A stretch of 64,000 nucleotides of DNA from Candidatus Arsenophonus triatominarum. GTDB lineage: Bacteria > Pseudomonadota > Gammaproteobacteria > Enterobacterales > Enterobacteriaceae. Shown in pieces: positions 49,778 to 62,816 of this stretch. Each line of letters starts with the position of its first letter. Position 1 is the stretch's first letter. The DNA lies in assembly GCF_001640365.1 (NCBI RefSeq), contig NZ_LWMI01000016.1, positions 1 to 64,000 on the forward strand. The letters run 5' to 3'. Below the pieces are notes generated by a model that saw only the letters and a list, made by a program, of their open reading frames with translations, was not told the DNA's origin and made no database searches. The position numbers were made by a program, and so were the translations under genes.

Positions 49778-50274
49778 TTAAGCACGTTAATTAGTTGCGC
49801 TTTTCACGACGGATCCGAACCGCGTCCGCTAAACGATATAATAATTTTTCACTATCTTGCCAACCAATACAAGCGTCTGTCACACTTTACCATACGTTAG
49901 CGATTTATTGGTAGTTATATCTTAATTTCCCTCTAAAAGATGACTTTCAACCATTCCCCCAATGATTGCTTTTTCACCTTGATGTATTTGATTAGCAACA
50001 TTTTCAGCCACTTCAAGCTGCTTTTTATATTGCTTACAACAATTTGCATGACTAAAATCAATCATAATTTGGGCTGATAAGCCTGATTTTTGCAAACTCT
50101 CTTTGACGGTTTGTATATCTGATTTACTATAATTAGGCTTTTTACCGCCGCGCAAAATAATATGGTAATCGTCATTACCAGTAGTATTTACAATTGCTGA
50201 ATGCCCCCATTTGGTAACCGATAAAAAACAGTGAGCAGTTTTAGCAGCATTAATTGCATCAATAGCCACTTTTA

Positions 50275-52309
<2,035 letters not shown>

Positions 52310-52501
52310 CACGAGTTTCGCACAGGCATATAAAATTCCAGAAATGGCTTAAAAGCAATGGTTAATTTGCAAGTTACTAAAACGTATAAATTTATTTAAA
52401 TTACAATAAGTTGCTTTTAATTTATAAGATTTTGTCTATTTATATATTATGTTGAATTAAACTTAAAAATAGAGCGTTTTTTTATTGGTGCGAAACTCGT
52501 G
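52310..52501 (-). mobile_element. 192-bp MITE, copy h
   Basis: Joins the cut end of IS982 copy 2 (AAAGGGTA) to the N-terminal part of aroG (ATGAATTGAACATG). No target duplication; a deletion of aroG and IS982 bases ends here. Confidence 0.9.
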
Positions 52502-52888
52502 ATGAATTGAACATGGGCCAATAACGACCAAAAGTCTATCATCCTTACCAGTTAGAATTTGATGTATTGATTCACGAGCTGTTTGAACTGTCAAAGCGGC
52601 TTTATCTGTTACCGGAAATTTTTCTAATAAGGCAACTGGAGATAATAACTCTTTTATCTGTTTAATTCTAATGTCATCATTCTTATAAGTCATCTTTTTT
52701 ACTCAATGTATAGCTCTTTAGCCAGTATATTCTCTAAAAATAAAAGATGAACTCAATTTAACCTCTAGTGATAAAAGTGTAAATATATACTCATACTTAT
52801 ATTATAAATATTTAATGGCAATATATAATATGATATAAAAACTTTTAATTTTTTTAAAATCATACTGTTATGCCAATGTAAATAACTA

Positions 52889-53608
52889 TTAACCTGCTAA
52901 AAATATTGAACCATTTTCTTTAGCTGACCGACTCCAAAGGCGAAAACCATTGATTGAAATACCAAGTAGCATCAAATACTCAAATGACATTGCTAAAACA
53001 CCTTGTAAGTAGAAAATAACAACACTAATAACATTGATAATGATCCACAGTAACCAGCTTTCAGCATACTTTCGTGTCATTAATATCATCGCAATAATTG
53101 ATAATACCATCATGGTTGAATCCCAAAAAGGGAATGCATCGGGCTCTATTTGTACAGGTTCAAGATAAAAACCTAATAAATGAGCAATGTCCCAAGTAAC
53201 GTGGGCAAGAAAAATAAACACTTTATCAATGTTAAAACTTAATAGCAGCGTTAAAATAATGGCGATAAATAGAGTTACCACTACTTTTGAAAAACTTATC
53301 CAGCGGATCTTAAGACTTGCTTCATGATAAGCATCTACTCGACTCCAAGCGTACCAACCATAGGTATTCGCTGCGAAAAAGAACATTTGTAACAACAAGC
53401 TTGCATACAATTGAATTTGAAAAAAGATAACCCCAAATAATGTAACGTTTATTAGACCAAAAAGATAATTGATAATTTTTTCCTGGCTGGCAAGCCAAAT
53501 ACATAAAAATCCAGCTATTGTTGCCACGGCTTCAATATAAGATAAATTATAACCATTGCTGCCAAGAGCAATATGTACCATAGTATTACTAGTATTGAAA
53601 AACTCCAT
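52889..53608 (-). CDS. pnuC: nicotinamide riboside transporter PnuC
   Basis: 239 residues, the same length as E. coli PnuC, from ATG 53608 (MEFFNTSNTMVHI, as MDFF in E. coli). Seven hydrophobic segments and the family motifs FGLINVTLFGVIFFQIQLYA, FFAANTYGWYAWSR and PDAFPFWDSTMMVLS are present. It imports nicotinamide riboside by facilitated diffusion, trapped by NadR kinase. The frame is intact, but an IS256 is inserted 10 bases before the start, separating it from nadA and altering its leader. Confidence 0.93.
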   Translation of the reverse strand: MEFFNTSNTMVHIALGSNGYNLSYIEAVATIAGFLCIWLASQEKIINYLFGLINVTLFGVIFFQIQLYASLLLQMFFFAANTYGWYAWSRVDAYHEASLKIRWISFSKVVVTLFIAIILTLLLSFNIDKVFIFLAHVTWDIAHLLGFYLEPVQIEPDAFPFWDSTMMVLSIIAMILMTRKYAESWLLWIIINVISVVIFYLQGVLAMSFEYLMLLGISINGFRLWSRSAKENGSIFLAG

Positions 53609-53819
53609 TCCTATTACCCGAGGGTGTTCATAATTCTGTGTCAGGGGATTTTATATTTTGATTATACCATCTAGGCGCCCTTTAAAATAGATGGACAATT
53701 GAGCAATGGTTAACGCCCAGTTACTAATCGGCATAGTCCATTTGTTGGATACCTGATTGATGCCAATATAGAGTAATTTTAATAAGCTGTTTTCATTAGG
53801 AAAAGCCCCTTTGGTTTTA

Positions 53820-54008
53820 AAGCCTGTTGCTCAATAGCAAAATTAATTATGACTTACAAAAAAACCAGCCGCTGATGATAAAATCATCAATTTTTGCATT
53901 AAAAACAACCCATGCAAGATTAAAAAATAAACTATTTTTGTATTTTTTAGATGTATCTAACTTGTTTTTATTTTAAGCAACTTTATTTCACTATTGAGCA
54001 ACATGCTT
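53820..54008. mobile_element. 189-bp IS5-related MITE
   Basis: Terminal repeats AAGCCTGTTGCTCAATAG and, inverted, AAGCATGTTGCTCAATAG, close to the end of the IS5-type element here (AAGCGTGTTGCTTAATAG). TTA on both sides, consistent with an IS5-group 3-bp duplication. The interior is AT-rich and non-coding. It could be mobilised by the intact transposase at 39752-40651. Confidence 0.8.
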
Positions 54009-54904
54009 TTAGTTAATGTCCTAAACTGCCGATGAACCGCCTCTACTGCATTGGTCGTATAAATGGGTTTTCTAATGGCTTTAGGGTATCGAAAATAAGC
54101 ATTGAGCAACTCCCATTTACTTCGCCAGGATTCGCACTATCGGGTATTTTTCACCCCATTTCGTTTCCAGTTCATCAAGGGCAAGCTCAGCAGCCGCTTT
54201 AGTATCTGCACGATAAACCGGCTTAAAATCAGCCATAAAGGATTTTTGGTCTTTACTGGCAATTAACGTAAGCTATTGCGAATTTGATGAACTACGCATA
54301 GCTGAACTTCTGTCTGCGGGAAAATACTGGCTATCGCTTCTGGAAACCCTTTTAATCCGTCAACACAAGCGATTAAAATATCTTGTATACCACGGTTATG
54401 TAAGTCAGAACGCTCAGCCAATGATGTGCTCCTTCTGTTTCAGACATATAGAGTCCTAATAATTCCTTATGCCCATCGGTGGTTAGTCCAAGTACTGTGT
54501 AGATTGCCTTATTGATATAGTGACCATCATGTTTTATCTTGTAATGAATGGCATCGAGCCAGACAAAAGGATAGAGCGCCTCCAGAGGGCGTTGTTGCCA
54601 AGGCTTTTAATTCAGGGAGTAATTTGTCAGTAATATGCGTAATAGCTCCATCTGATATTTCCAGTCCATATAATTCTGCAACATGTTTTTGAATATCACG
54701 ATAACTCATGCCTAATGCAAATAACGATAGGATTTTGTTATCAATATCCTCTGATAATTTTGTCTGATTTTTCTTAATGAGCTGAGGCTCAAAAGCACCT
54801 GACCTGTCTCTGGGCGTTTTCAGTTCAAATTGACCTGATGTCGATTTAACCGTTTTTCGAGTATAGCCATTTTTACGCGTATCGATTGACGTTGTCGATA
54901 GGTA

Positions 54905-55785
54905 TAGCTAGGCGACTTAATTTTGATTACAAGGTGTGTTATGAGTTATACAATTGATTTTCGACGTAAAGTAATATCTGTAAGGAAAGCCGAAGGTTTA
55001 ACAATTCGAGAAACTGCGAAACAATTCCGTATTGGAAAAGCGTCTTTAGTACGTTGGCTTAAATGACCAGAGCCAAAAAATTCAACGCCACGTAAGAGGA
55101 AGCTCGATAAAAATGCTTTATCAAAAGATGTGGAACAGTATCCAGATGCTTACCAAAAGGAACGGGCAGAGCGATTCGGTGTTTGTAAAAAGACTATTTG
55201 GCAATCCCTTAAAAAGCTGGGATTAACCTATAAAAAAAACTCTATTCCATCCAAAAACCAACGAAAGCGACAGGCTGGCACATCAGCAAAAAAGACAACA
55301 GTATGAAAAAAAAGATAAATCTGTTGTTTTTATTGATGAAAGTGGTTTTTCACATGACACTCCACGAACTCACGGCTATTCCCCAAAAGGTCACCGTTGT
55401 TTTGGCCTGAAAAACTGGGGTGCTAAGGGAAGAACAAATGTTATTGGCGCCTTATTGGGAACAACCCTTTTTGCTATCGGATTATTTGATTGCAATATTA
55501 ATCGTGATGTTTTTTATGTTTGGATCACAAAAATATTGCTCCCAGAACTTCCTGAAAATTCTGTTATTTTTATGGACAACGCTAGCTTTCACAAAGGTAA
55601 GAATATTGAACAGGCAATTATAAACGCAGGACACCAGATAGAATATTTGCCTGTGTATTCACCAGATTTAAATCCTATAGAACATAAATGGTCTCAAGCT
55701 AAACGTAAAAAGATGGAAACAGGATGCACTATCGATGACCTGTTTTTAATACATATGCTGTAATCAAAATTAAGTCGCCTAGCTA
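54905..55785 (+). mobile_element. IS630-type element, copy 8 (881 bp, nonsense mutation)
   Basis: Flanked by TA at 54903-54904 and 55786-55787, within IS256 copy 3. The catalytic frame is intact, but CGA to TGA in VRWLKRPEP (about 55064) stops the HTH frame, so the transposase is not made. Confidence 0.93.
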
Positions 55786-56011
55786 TAGTGTTCTATTTCT
55801 GCCTGCAGGGCAGCTTCGGTCAGCTGTTTTATGAGTGGTGTGAGTATTCCATCCGTACCGAGTAAATTTTTACCTGATTGTAATTGCTTCAACGCTTCAT
55901 CAAAATTAAATGATTGATTTCTCATATGTCATACCTCTTTTTTTTGAGTTTAAGATATGACACAGATTTTTGAACACTACCTATTACCCTATTAACGCGC
56001 TTATAATTCAG

Positions 56012-57039
56012 CTACTTAATGCTAGCAGCAAACGACAACATCCGCTCCAAAGGTTTAAATGCTCTCTCTCTTAATTCATCATTAATCGATATTTCATGTA
56101 ATTCACCCTCTTTTTTTAGTCCTTGTTCTATAGTTTTTAAGCTATACATTGCCATCCAAGGACAATGTGCACAAGTCCGGTAGGCTGCCGTTGGTGCAAT
56201 ATAAAATGATTTATCTGGACATGCCTGCTGCATTTTATAAAAAATACTTTTATCCGTTGCCACAATTATTTGCTGATTAGGCAAGTTTTGCGCAGCTTGA
56301 ATCAATTGACCGGTTGAGCCAACTGCATCCGCTAAATCAACAACAGCCGCAGGGGATTCTGGATGCGCTAATATTGCTGCATTAGGATACAACATTTTCA
56401 TTTTCTGCAAGGCTTGAATTTTGAATTCATCATGTACAATACAAGCAGCTTGCCAGCAAAGAATATCTGCCCCGGTTTTTCTTTGTACATAATTACCTAA
56501 ATGACGATCCGGCGCCCAGATAATTTTTTGTCCTTGACTATCTAAATAGTCAATTAATTCAACTGCAATACTGGAAGTTACAACCCAGTCAGCTCTAGCT
56601 TTAACCGCCGCAGAAGTATTGGCATAAACAACCACGGTTCGCTCTGGGTGTTGATCACAAAATTCAGCAAACGGCTTTGCAGGACAACCTAAGTCTAATG
56701 AGCACTCCGCTTTCAGTGTAGTCATTAATGTTGTCTTTTCAGGATTTAAAATCTTAGCCGTTTCACCCATAAATCTAACGCCAGCGACAATTAAAGTCGA
56801 TGCGGAATGTCGTGAGCCAAAACGTGCCATTTCCAGTGAATCTGCTACACACCCACCAGTTTCTTCGGCCAGAGCTTGAACGTCAGGATCGGTATAATAA
56901 TGCGCGACTATAACCGCATTTCTTTTTTCCAACAATAGCTTAATAGATCGTTTACAATGTTTTTTTCATTATCTGTCAAAGGCGCTGATTTAACAGGAAA
57001 TGGGTAGCTAGCTAAATTGAAATCGATAAAATTAGGCAT
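56012..57039 (-). pseudogene. nadA: quinolinate synthase NadA, frameshifted near its start
   Basis: Makes quinolinate from iminoaspartate and DHAP with a 4Fe-4S cluster. From ATG 57039 it reads MPNFIDFNLASYPFPVKSAP like E. coli NadA. It loses frame in an A7 run (GATAATGAAAAAAACATTG, about 56957-56963) and continues in frame to the end ([19 protein letters not shown]). One more A would give [19 protein letters not shown]. Cluster ligand regions [15 protein letters not shown] and TCAHCPW are present; the outer cysteine of the usual CRSCAHC is Tyr (AYRTCAHC) with a short deletion. Slippage might rescue some product. Confidence 0.85.
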
Positions 57040-57314
57040 TTTGCACTCTTTTGTTTAGTATTTATGTTTTAAATGATATTTTTTAGCCAAAAAACTATTT
57101 ATTCGCCAATTTTATTTCGCATACTAAACAAGATAATCAATATTTAAAATTTTGTCGCTTAATTTTTACTATCAAATTGTTCTCAATAACCTATTTATCC
57201 ATTTGGTTGTAATAAAAATGAATACTATTTTTCATCTAAATTCTGTATGTACAGTAAAATAAGACAAATAACATGAAATTAGCTTTTGACAGAAATAGTC
57301 CGAATATCTTTCGA

Positions 57315-57378
57315 TGGTGGGTCGTACAGGATTCGAACCTGTGACCAATTGATTAAAAGTCAACTGCTCTACCGACCC
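57315..57378 (-). tRNA. tRNA-Lys(UUU) with 12-nt D-arm deletion
   Basis: 64 nt including CCA. Acceptor GGGTCG/CGACCC, anticodon arm TTGACTTTTAATCAA (anticodon UUU) and T arm ACAGGTTCGAATCCTGT are standard. Where tRNA-Lys normally has TTAGCTCAGTTG between acceptor and GGTAGAGC, the sequence goes directly from GGGTCG to GTAGAGC. The 5' strand of the D stem and most of the D loop are missing, so it should not fold as a normal tRNA. In E. coli several tRNA-Lys genes lie at this place, between nadA and cpoB. Confidence 0.88.
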
Positions 57379-57525
57379 ATCTGAAGTTACCTGAGGTGAT
57401 GGCGGAGCACCTTACTTATTTTTGCTAAGGGTGCAATGGTTTTTTTTTACCGAAAGAATTTAAATGCTTATTAATCACACAATTATCCCCGAAATAGATA
57501 GCAATAAATACTTCGGGGTTATTCA

Positions 57526-58281
57526 TTAGAGTGACGCTAATTTCTTTTCTGCCAATTTCGCACTAGGGCTACTAGGATATGCTTTAATCACCTGTTGATA
57601 AACAACACGTGCTTCATCATTTTGCCCTTTTTCTTGCATCAATAACCCTACTTTATAAAGGGATTCTGCCCCTTTGGCCGAATTAGGGTAATTTTTAACA
57701 ACGGTAGCAAAATAAAAAGCTGCATCATCTTTGTTTCCCTGATTATAATTCAATTGTCCAAGCCAATAATTCGCATTAGGCTGATAATTAGATTTAGGGT
57801 AAGTTTTGATAAAATGCTGAAAAGAATTAATTGCCTGCGCAATCTGCTGTTTAGATTTGCTCTTTATTGCAAGTGCAACGGCTGCATCATACTCAGCTTT
57901 TTCATTCGCTGGTTTAGCCGTGACAACAGCATTATTACTACTGTCGGTACTTGCCTTGACTTTATTTGCACCAGTCGTCAATGAATCCAACTGCGTATAG
58001 AGATCTTTTTGTCGCTCAATAACTTGACTTAATTGATATTGGTTTTCCTGAATTTGACCACGCAATGTATCAATATCTCGCTGAGCATCCGATAACTGCT
58101 GCTGAATTTGATATAATAACTGCCCTTGAGAATTGACCGCTGTCTCAATTTGCATTAGACGATCACTTGTAGAGCCTGAGCCGACATTAATGATTGGCGC
58201 TTGGGCAGTAGCGACTACTGGAGCCGCTACACCAACCAATAACGACAGACTCAAACAAAGATGTCTGAAGTTACTGTTCAT
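57526..58281 (-). CDS. cpoB: Tol-Pal accessory protein CpoB (YbgF)
   Basis: 251 residues. Signal peptide (to about ATAQA), trimerising coiled coil (about 40-105: QLLYQIQQQLSDAQRDIDTL), linker, then TPR repeats (AQAINSFQHFIKTYPKSNY, PNANYWLGQLNYNQGN, SLYKVGLLMQEKGQND, VYQQVIKAYPSS). CpoB sits in the periplasm and coordinates PBP1B-dependent wall synthesis with outer membrane constriction by Tol. Last gene of the tol-pal cluster, 9 bases after pal. Confidence 0.93.
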   Translation of the reverse strand: MNSNFRHLCLSLSLLVGVAAPVVATAQAPIINVGSGSTSDRLMQIETAVNSQGQLLYQIQQQLSDAQRDIDTLRGQIQENQYQLSQVIERQKDLYTQLDSLTTGANKVKASTDSSNNAVVTAKPANEKAEYDAAVALAIKSKSKQQIAQAINSFQHFIKTYPKSNYQPNANYWLGQLNYNQGNKDDAAFYFATVVKNYPNSAKGAESLYKVGLLMQEKGQNDEARVVYQQVIKAYPSSPSAKLAEKKLASL

Positions 58282-58290
58282 ATAATACTC

Positions 58291-58791
58291 TTAATACACA
58301 AGTATCGCACGACGGTTTTTGGCATATGCCGATTCGTCATTACCTTGTATAGCCGGTTTTTCCTTACCATAAGATACGATAGCAATTTGCTCACCGTTTA
58401 CGCCTTTACTCTGCAAATATATTTTCACAGCATTAGCACGGCGCTCACCAAGTGCAATATTATACTCTGGTGTACCCCTTTCATCAGTATGCCCTTCCAC
58501 AGTAATCTTAACTGAAGGGTTACCGCGTAGGAAAGTTGCATGTTGATCTAACAGCTGTGCATATTCTGGGGTAACATCATACTTATCAAAACCAAAGTAG
58601 ACAATGTTGTTACTTTGCAATTCCTGCATTTGCTGACTAGCAAGTTGCTCAGCTGTCAAGCTAGCATTGCTATCTGCTACATTGTTTTCAGTACCTGTCT
58701 TGTCATTGCCCTTTTTTGAGCTACATGCTACAACGGCTAGCATAGGTAACGCTAACATTAGCCCTTTAAGCACTTTATTCAATTGCATCAT
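58291..58791 (-). CDS. pal: peptidoglycan-associated lipoprotein Pal
   Basis: 166 residues from ATG 58791 (AAAGGATC upstream; the longer frame has no RBS). Lipobox VVAC (Cys 23). OmpA-like domain with [40 protein letters not shown] (Asp and Arg that bind diaminopimelate) and RRAILVY at the end. It anchors the outer membrane to peptidoglycan and binds TolB. Intact. Confidence 0.95.
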   Translation of the reverse strand: MMQLNKVLKGLMLALPMLAVVACSSKKGNDKTGTENNVADSNASLTAEQLASQQMQELQSNNIVYFGFDKYDVTPEYAQLLDQHATFLRGNPSVKITVEGHTDERGTPEYNIALGERRANAVKIYLQSKGVNGEQIAIVSYGKEKPAIQGNDESAYAKNRRAILVY

Positions 58792-58833
58792 GTTCGATCC
58801 TTTAATTATTATTGCCATACTTATTATTATGCA

Positions 58834-60126
58834 TCACAAATACGGCGACCAAGCAGGAAATTTAACCTTTCCATCAGTCGCCAGCAGACGCGCTTTGAAA
58901 CGCCCATCCGTTGACACCAGGTGTAATACAGTACCTAACCCTTGTGAGGCACTATAAATTACCATAGTACCATTAGGTGCTATACTCGGCGTTTCATCCA
59001 GAAACGTATCCGTCAAATATTCAACGTTACCCGTTGCCAGATCCTGTTTAGCAATGTGCTGTTTACCATTACTCGAGTTGACCATTACCATAAATTTACC
59101 ATCAGGGCTGACGCTTGGATCCTGGTTTTGGTTTCCTTCCCAAGTAATACGCTCTGGCACACCACCATTAATATTTAGTTTGTATATTTGTGGACGCCCT
59201 GCTTGATCAGAAGTATAAATCAGCGTTTGGCTGTCTGGCATCCAATTAGGTTCAGTATTGTTACCACGACCATCTGTTATTTGGCGAGTTTGACCACTGG
59301 CCAAGTCCATTACATAAAGATTTAAACTTCCGCTCTTTGACAGGGCAAAAGCAAGCTTGCTTCCATCGGGGGAGAAGGTAGGAGCACCATTATGACGCGG
59401 GAAAGCAGCAATCTGGCGGACTTCGCCTGTCGCTAACGTTTGCATAACTAATGCTGAACTACCACTTTCAAAGGTTACATAAGCTAATTTTTCACCATCA
59501 GCCGACCAAGCTGGCGACATCAGCGGTTCAGGCGAGCGGTGGACAGTAAATTGATTATACCCATCATAATCTGAGACCCTTAATTCATAAGGAAACTTTC
59601 CACCGTTGGTTTTAACCACGTAAGCGATACGTGTACGAAATGCACCTCGAATACCGGTTAATTTGGCAAAGACTTCATCACTAATAGTATGTGCCGCATA
59701 GCGTAGCCATTTGGCTGCCACTTTTAATTGGTTTTGCGTCAATACTGCGCCAGGAGAATTCACCATATCAACCAGTTGATAACTAATAATGTACTGACCA
59801 TCAGCAGCCGGTTGTACCTGACCAACAACAACTGCATTAATACCTAATGCCGTCCAAACATTCGGTGTGATTTCCGATGCGGTAGTTGGTTGTTGAGGCA
59901 TATGACTGGGATCAATAGGATTAAATTTACCGCTATTGCGTAAATCTGCAGCAACAATTTGTCCTACATCATCGGGTAAAGTACCAGTTCCAGTCCATTT
60001 AAAAGGCACAATAGCAATAGGCTGTGCAGTATTGATACCTTGGGTAATTTCAATTCGAATTTCTGCCTGAGCACATGCCGCCCATAATATTAGAAAACCT
60101 AATAATAATTTAAATGCCTGCTTCAT
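58834..60126 (-). CDS. tolB: Tol-Pal periplasmic protein TolB
   Basis: 430 residues, as in E. coli. Signal peptide ([15 protein letters not shown]), N-terminal domain with the TolA box at the mature N terminus, and a six-bladed propeller of WD40-like repeats ([74 protein letters not shown]). It shuttles between Pal and TolA. The 42-base gap to pal is as in relatives. Confidence 0.95.
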   Translation of the reverse strand: MKQAFKLLLGFLILWAACAQAEIRIEITQGINTAQPIAIVPFKWTGTGTLPDDVGQIVAADLRNSGKFNPIDPSHMPQQPTTASEITPNVWTALGINAVVVGQVQPAADGQYIISYQLVDMVNSPGAVLTQNQLKVAAKWLRYAAHTISDEVFAKLTGIRGAFRTRIAYVVKTNGGKFPYELRVSDYDGYNQFTVHRSPEPLMSPAWSADGEKLAYVTFESGSSALVMQTLATGEVRQIAAFPRHNGAPTFSPDGSKLAFALSKSGSLNLYVMDLASGQTRQITDGRGNNTEPNWMPDSQTLIYTSDQAGRPQIYKLNINGGVPERITWEGNQNQDPSVSPDGKFMVMVNSSNGKQHIAKQDLATGNVEYLTDTFLDETPSIAPNGTMVIYSASQGLGTVLHLVSTDGRFKARLLATDGKVKFPAWSPYL

Positions 60127-60259
60127 TTTTTCTCCCTTATCACGTATCCATGGCCGTAATAATTAATTTGAATATTAACAAAGGTGAATGCACAAAACCA
60201 GATAACTGAAAAACTTTTGTTAATTTTCCTAGCCTTATGTTATTCATAACATTCATTAA

Positions 60260-61141
60260 CTAAGGCTTGAATACTAAAATACTTCCCTGTTCATTAAATG
60301 CATCATAAATACTACGACTAGGCGGTTTAGGCATTGTTGCTGTTTTGGCTGCACGTATCGCGGCGTCACAGAGTGATTGATCATTTGCTGCATTACTTTT
60401 AGCTGCAATACTAATTAACATGCCGTCAGGAGCGAGTTTTATGCTTAATTCGCATGTTTTACCGCGATAAATATCAGCATCATAAAATTTGCTTTCAATT
60501 GCGGCTTTGATCTTACCTGCATAATTAGCCATATCCGAACTGGATGCCCCGCTTTTTCTATTTCCTCCTTGACCCGCTGCTGCTGCACCTCCCGTTTGCT
60601 GAGTTGGTTGTTGGGCAGTTAATCCACCAAGCAGAGAGTCAAACGCAGCAGCCTGTTTAGCCGCATCTGCTTTTTTCTTAGCTGCCAGCGCCTTAGCGGC
60701 TTTTTCAGCTTTCGCTTTTGCCTGCTCTTTTATTAGCCGTTCTTGTTCTGCTTTAGCTGCCGCTTCTTCTGCTTGCTTGCGTTGCTGCTCTGCTTCTCTT
60801 TCTATTTTTATACGCTCCTCTTCAACCATTTTTAAGCGTTTTTGTTCTTCTTCCTGCTGTTTTCGGAGTTCTTCTTCTTGCTGTTGAAGACGTTTTCTTC
60901 GCTCAGCATCGGCTTGTTTGGCACTATTTTGCTGCCGTTGTAGCTGGTTATACTGTTCTATTACTACGCTGGGATCAACCATGATCGCATCAACCACTTC
61001 ACCGCCTTGACCACCGCCACCAAGCTTAATAATTTGATCCAATGAACCCAAAATAATAAAACCAAATAACAAAACGTGGAATATAATAGAGAGTACCACA
61101 GAGCGACTCAATTTATTTTTTTGCTCTTTTGTCTTTCTCAC
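60260..61141 (-). CDS. tolA: Tol-Pal membrane-spanning protein TolA
   Basis: 293 residues, shorter than in E. coli (421) because the helical domain II is reduced. Domain I is a single membrane helix (SVVLSIIFHVLLFGFIILGSL). Domain II is the Ala/Lys/Glu/Gln-rich helix (about 70-165, QQEEELRKQQEEEQKRL). A Gly-rich linker and domain III follow (SSSDMANYAGKIKAAIESKF, CELSIKLAPDGML, AAKTATMPKPP). It transmits energy from TolQR to TolB and Pal across the periplasm. Confidence 0.94.
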   Translation of the reverse strand: MRKTKEQKNKLSRSVVLSIIFHVLLFGFIILGSLDQIIKLGGGGQGGEVVDAIMVDPSVVIEQYNQLQRQQNSAKQADAERRKRLQQQEEELRKQQEEEQKRLKMVEEERIKIEREAEQQRKQAEEAAAKAEQERLIKEQAKAKAEKAAKALAAKKKADAAKQAAAFDSLLGGLTAQQPTQQTGGAAAAGQGGNRKSGASSSDMANYAGKIKAAIESKFYDADIYRGKTCELSIKLAPDGMLISIAAKSNAANDQSLCDAAIRAAKTATMPKPPSRSIYDAFNEQGSILVFKP

Positions 61142-61175
61142 AACAGATTTCCAAACAAGTAATTATGCAATTACA

Positions 61176-61598
61176 TCAAATAGGCTGAGTCATAAAACCA
61201 ACCGATTTGATGCCAGCTTGATGAAGTATATTCAGCGCTTTAATAACTTCTTCGTATGGCACATCTTTAGCGCCGCCAATTAAAAAAACGGCCTGCGGAT
61301 TTTTTGCCAATGCGGCTTTTGTTATTGCTGCAATCTGTTCTGGTGGTAAAAGCTCTTCTCGATGGCCATCAATAATAACACTGTATTGTCCTACTCCAGA
61401 GACTTCAAGAATAATCGGTGGATTATCACTACCTGACACAATTTTTGATTGGGTCGCATCGGGTAATTCCACTTTCACACTTTGCGAAATAATCGGCGCC
61501 GTTGCCATAAAGATCAATAACAATACTAACAGTACATCCAATAAAGGAACGATGTTAATTTCAGATTTCAGTTCACGCCTATGTCGAGTCCGTGCCAT
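61176..61598 (-). CDS. tolR: Tol-Pal proton-channel protein TolR
   Basis: 140 residues. One membrane helix (IVPLLDVLLVLLLIFMATAP) carries the proton-channel Asp (LLDVLLV), the residue essential in ExbD/TolR proteins. The periplasmic domain follows (VSGVGQYSVIIDGHREEL, IKALNILHQAGIKSVGF). It pairs with TolQ to form the proton-driven motor of the Tol system. It lies 17 bases after tolQ. Confidence 0.95.
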   Translation of the reverse strand: MARTRHRRELKSEINIVPLLDVLLVLLLIFMATAPIISQSVKVELPDATQSKIVSGSDNPPIILEVSGVGQYSVIIDGHREELLPPEQIAAITKAALAKNPQAVFLIGGAKDVPYEEVIKALNILHQAGIKSVGFMTQPI

Positions 61599-61615
61599 CT
61601 TTCTGTTCTCCGCAT

Positions 61616-62299
61616 TTATTGCTTTTCAGAAGCAAAAGCTTGACGATGCAAGATGGCTAAAAATTCTTCCATAAAATTGTCATAACTTTGATCCAATTTA
61701 TTGACCCGCTGGTTTAGTCGGTTATAAGCCATCACAGCTGGAATGGCCGCAAACAAGCCGATTGCCGTTGCAATTAACGCTTCAGCAATACCCGGGGCGA
61801 CCATTTGTAATGTTGCCTGTTTAACCGAGCCTAATGCAATGAAAGCATGCATAATTCCCCAAACGGTACCAAATAATCCAATATAGGGACTTATTGATCC
61901 TACAGTACCTAAAAAGGGAATATGCGACTCTAATGATTCTAACTCACGATTCATCGATATTCGCATAGCTCTAGAAGCACCATTCATCGCCGCTTCTGGT
62001 GTATGAAGATTGGCTTGGCGTAAACGAGCAAACTCTTTAAATCCAGAATAGAAAATCTGTTCTGATCCCGTTAATGCATCACGCCGAGCCTGACATTCTT
62101 TATAGAGACGCGATAGCTCAATACCGGACCAAAAACGATCCTCAAAAGCTTCCGTTTCTCGGGTTGCGGTATTTAAAATTTTGCTTCGTTGAATAACAAT
62201 GGCCCAAGAAGCAATAGAGAACCCTATTAGAATCAACATGATGAGTTGAACCAAAAAACTCGCTTTTAAGAATAAATCTAAGATATTCATGTCAGTCAC
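61616..62299 (-). CDS. tolQ: Tol-Pal motor protein TolQ
   Basis: 227 residues; starts at GTG 62299, overlapping the ybgC stop by four bases (GTGA), so it is translationally coupled. Three membrane helices: [20 protein letters not shown] near the N terminus and the pair [20 protein letters not shown] and [20 protein letters not shown] of the MotA/TolQ/ExbB family. The Thr residues lining the proton path are in these helices. Intact and nearly identical to E. coli. Confidence 0.95.
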   Translation of the reverse strand: MTDMNILDLFLKASFLVQLIMLILIGFSIASWAIVIQRSKILNTATRETEAFEDRFWSGIELSRLYKECQARRDALTGSEQIFYSGFKEFARLRQANLHTPEAAMNGASRAMRISMNRELESLESHIPFLGTVGSISPYIGLFGTVWGIMHAFIALGSVKQATLQMVAPGIAEALIATAIGLFAAIPAVMAYNRLNQRVNKLDQSYDNFMEEFLAILHRQAFASEKQ

Positions 62300-62691
62300 T
62301 GCTTAAACTCCGCGACAATAGACTCAGGAAGCCTAGTTGGCTTCATTTTAAATGTATCAATAGAAACAATAACTATTTCTGCTGTGCAAATTTCTTTTCC
62401 TTGCTGATTAATTAACCGTTGAAGAAAAGCCAATGATGTACGTTGAACATAGGTAATTGTTGTTTCAACGGTCAATAAATCATCCAATTTAGCGGGGTGT
62501 AAATAGTCAATTGTCATTTTACGTACGACAAAAGCTAAATTTTCTTTTCGTAATTTCTGCTGTTCAAATCCTTTTTCTCGCAACATTTCCGTTCTCGCAC
62601 GTTCGAAAAAATGCGCATAACGAGCATGATAAACTACACCTCCCGCATCAGTATCCTCATAATAAATACGGATAGGCCAGCAAAACAGCAT
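62296..62691 (-). CDS. ybgC: acyl-CoA thioesterase YbgC
   Basis: 131 residues with a hot-dog fold of the 4-hydroxybenzoyl-CoA thioesterase type. [20 protein letters not shown] contains the catalytic Asp and the YxxYxE-like loop, followed by [15 protein letters not shown]. coli YbgC hydrolyses short acyl-CoA esters and interacts with acyl carrier protein and phospholipid enzymes. First gene of the tol operon as in other enterobacteria. Confidence 0.93.
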   Translation of the reverse strand: MLFCWPIRIYYEDTDAGGVVYHARYAHFFERARTEMLREKGFEQQKLRKENLAFVVRKMTIDYLHPAKLDDLLTVETTITYVQRTSLAFLQRLINQQGKEICTAEIVIVSIDTFKMKPTRLPESIVAEFKQ

Positions 62692-62816
62692 ATTTTTACT
62701 CCCCTTGCTACCAATAAATTACCCGTCACTATACTTAAGTAAATCATCTATTGGAATGATTTATAAATAAAGTTACAAAAAAATAGTGAAATATAAACTT
62801 ATCTTATGAAATGAAA

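Larger units (their letters stand above)
53619..55980 (-). mobile_element. IS256-type element, copy 3, with 8-bp target duplication
   Basis: Flanked by CTATTACC on both sides (53611-53618, 55981-55988), the length usual for IS256. The minus-strand transposase is interrupted by IS630 copy 8 after IEHYLSTTSIDT and by a small IS5-related insert (53820-54008). It also has frame changes around PELKALATTPSGGA (about 54600). It lies between nadA and pnuC. Confidence 0.9.
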
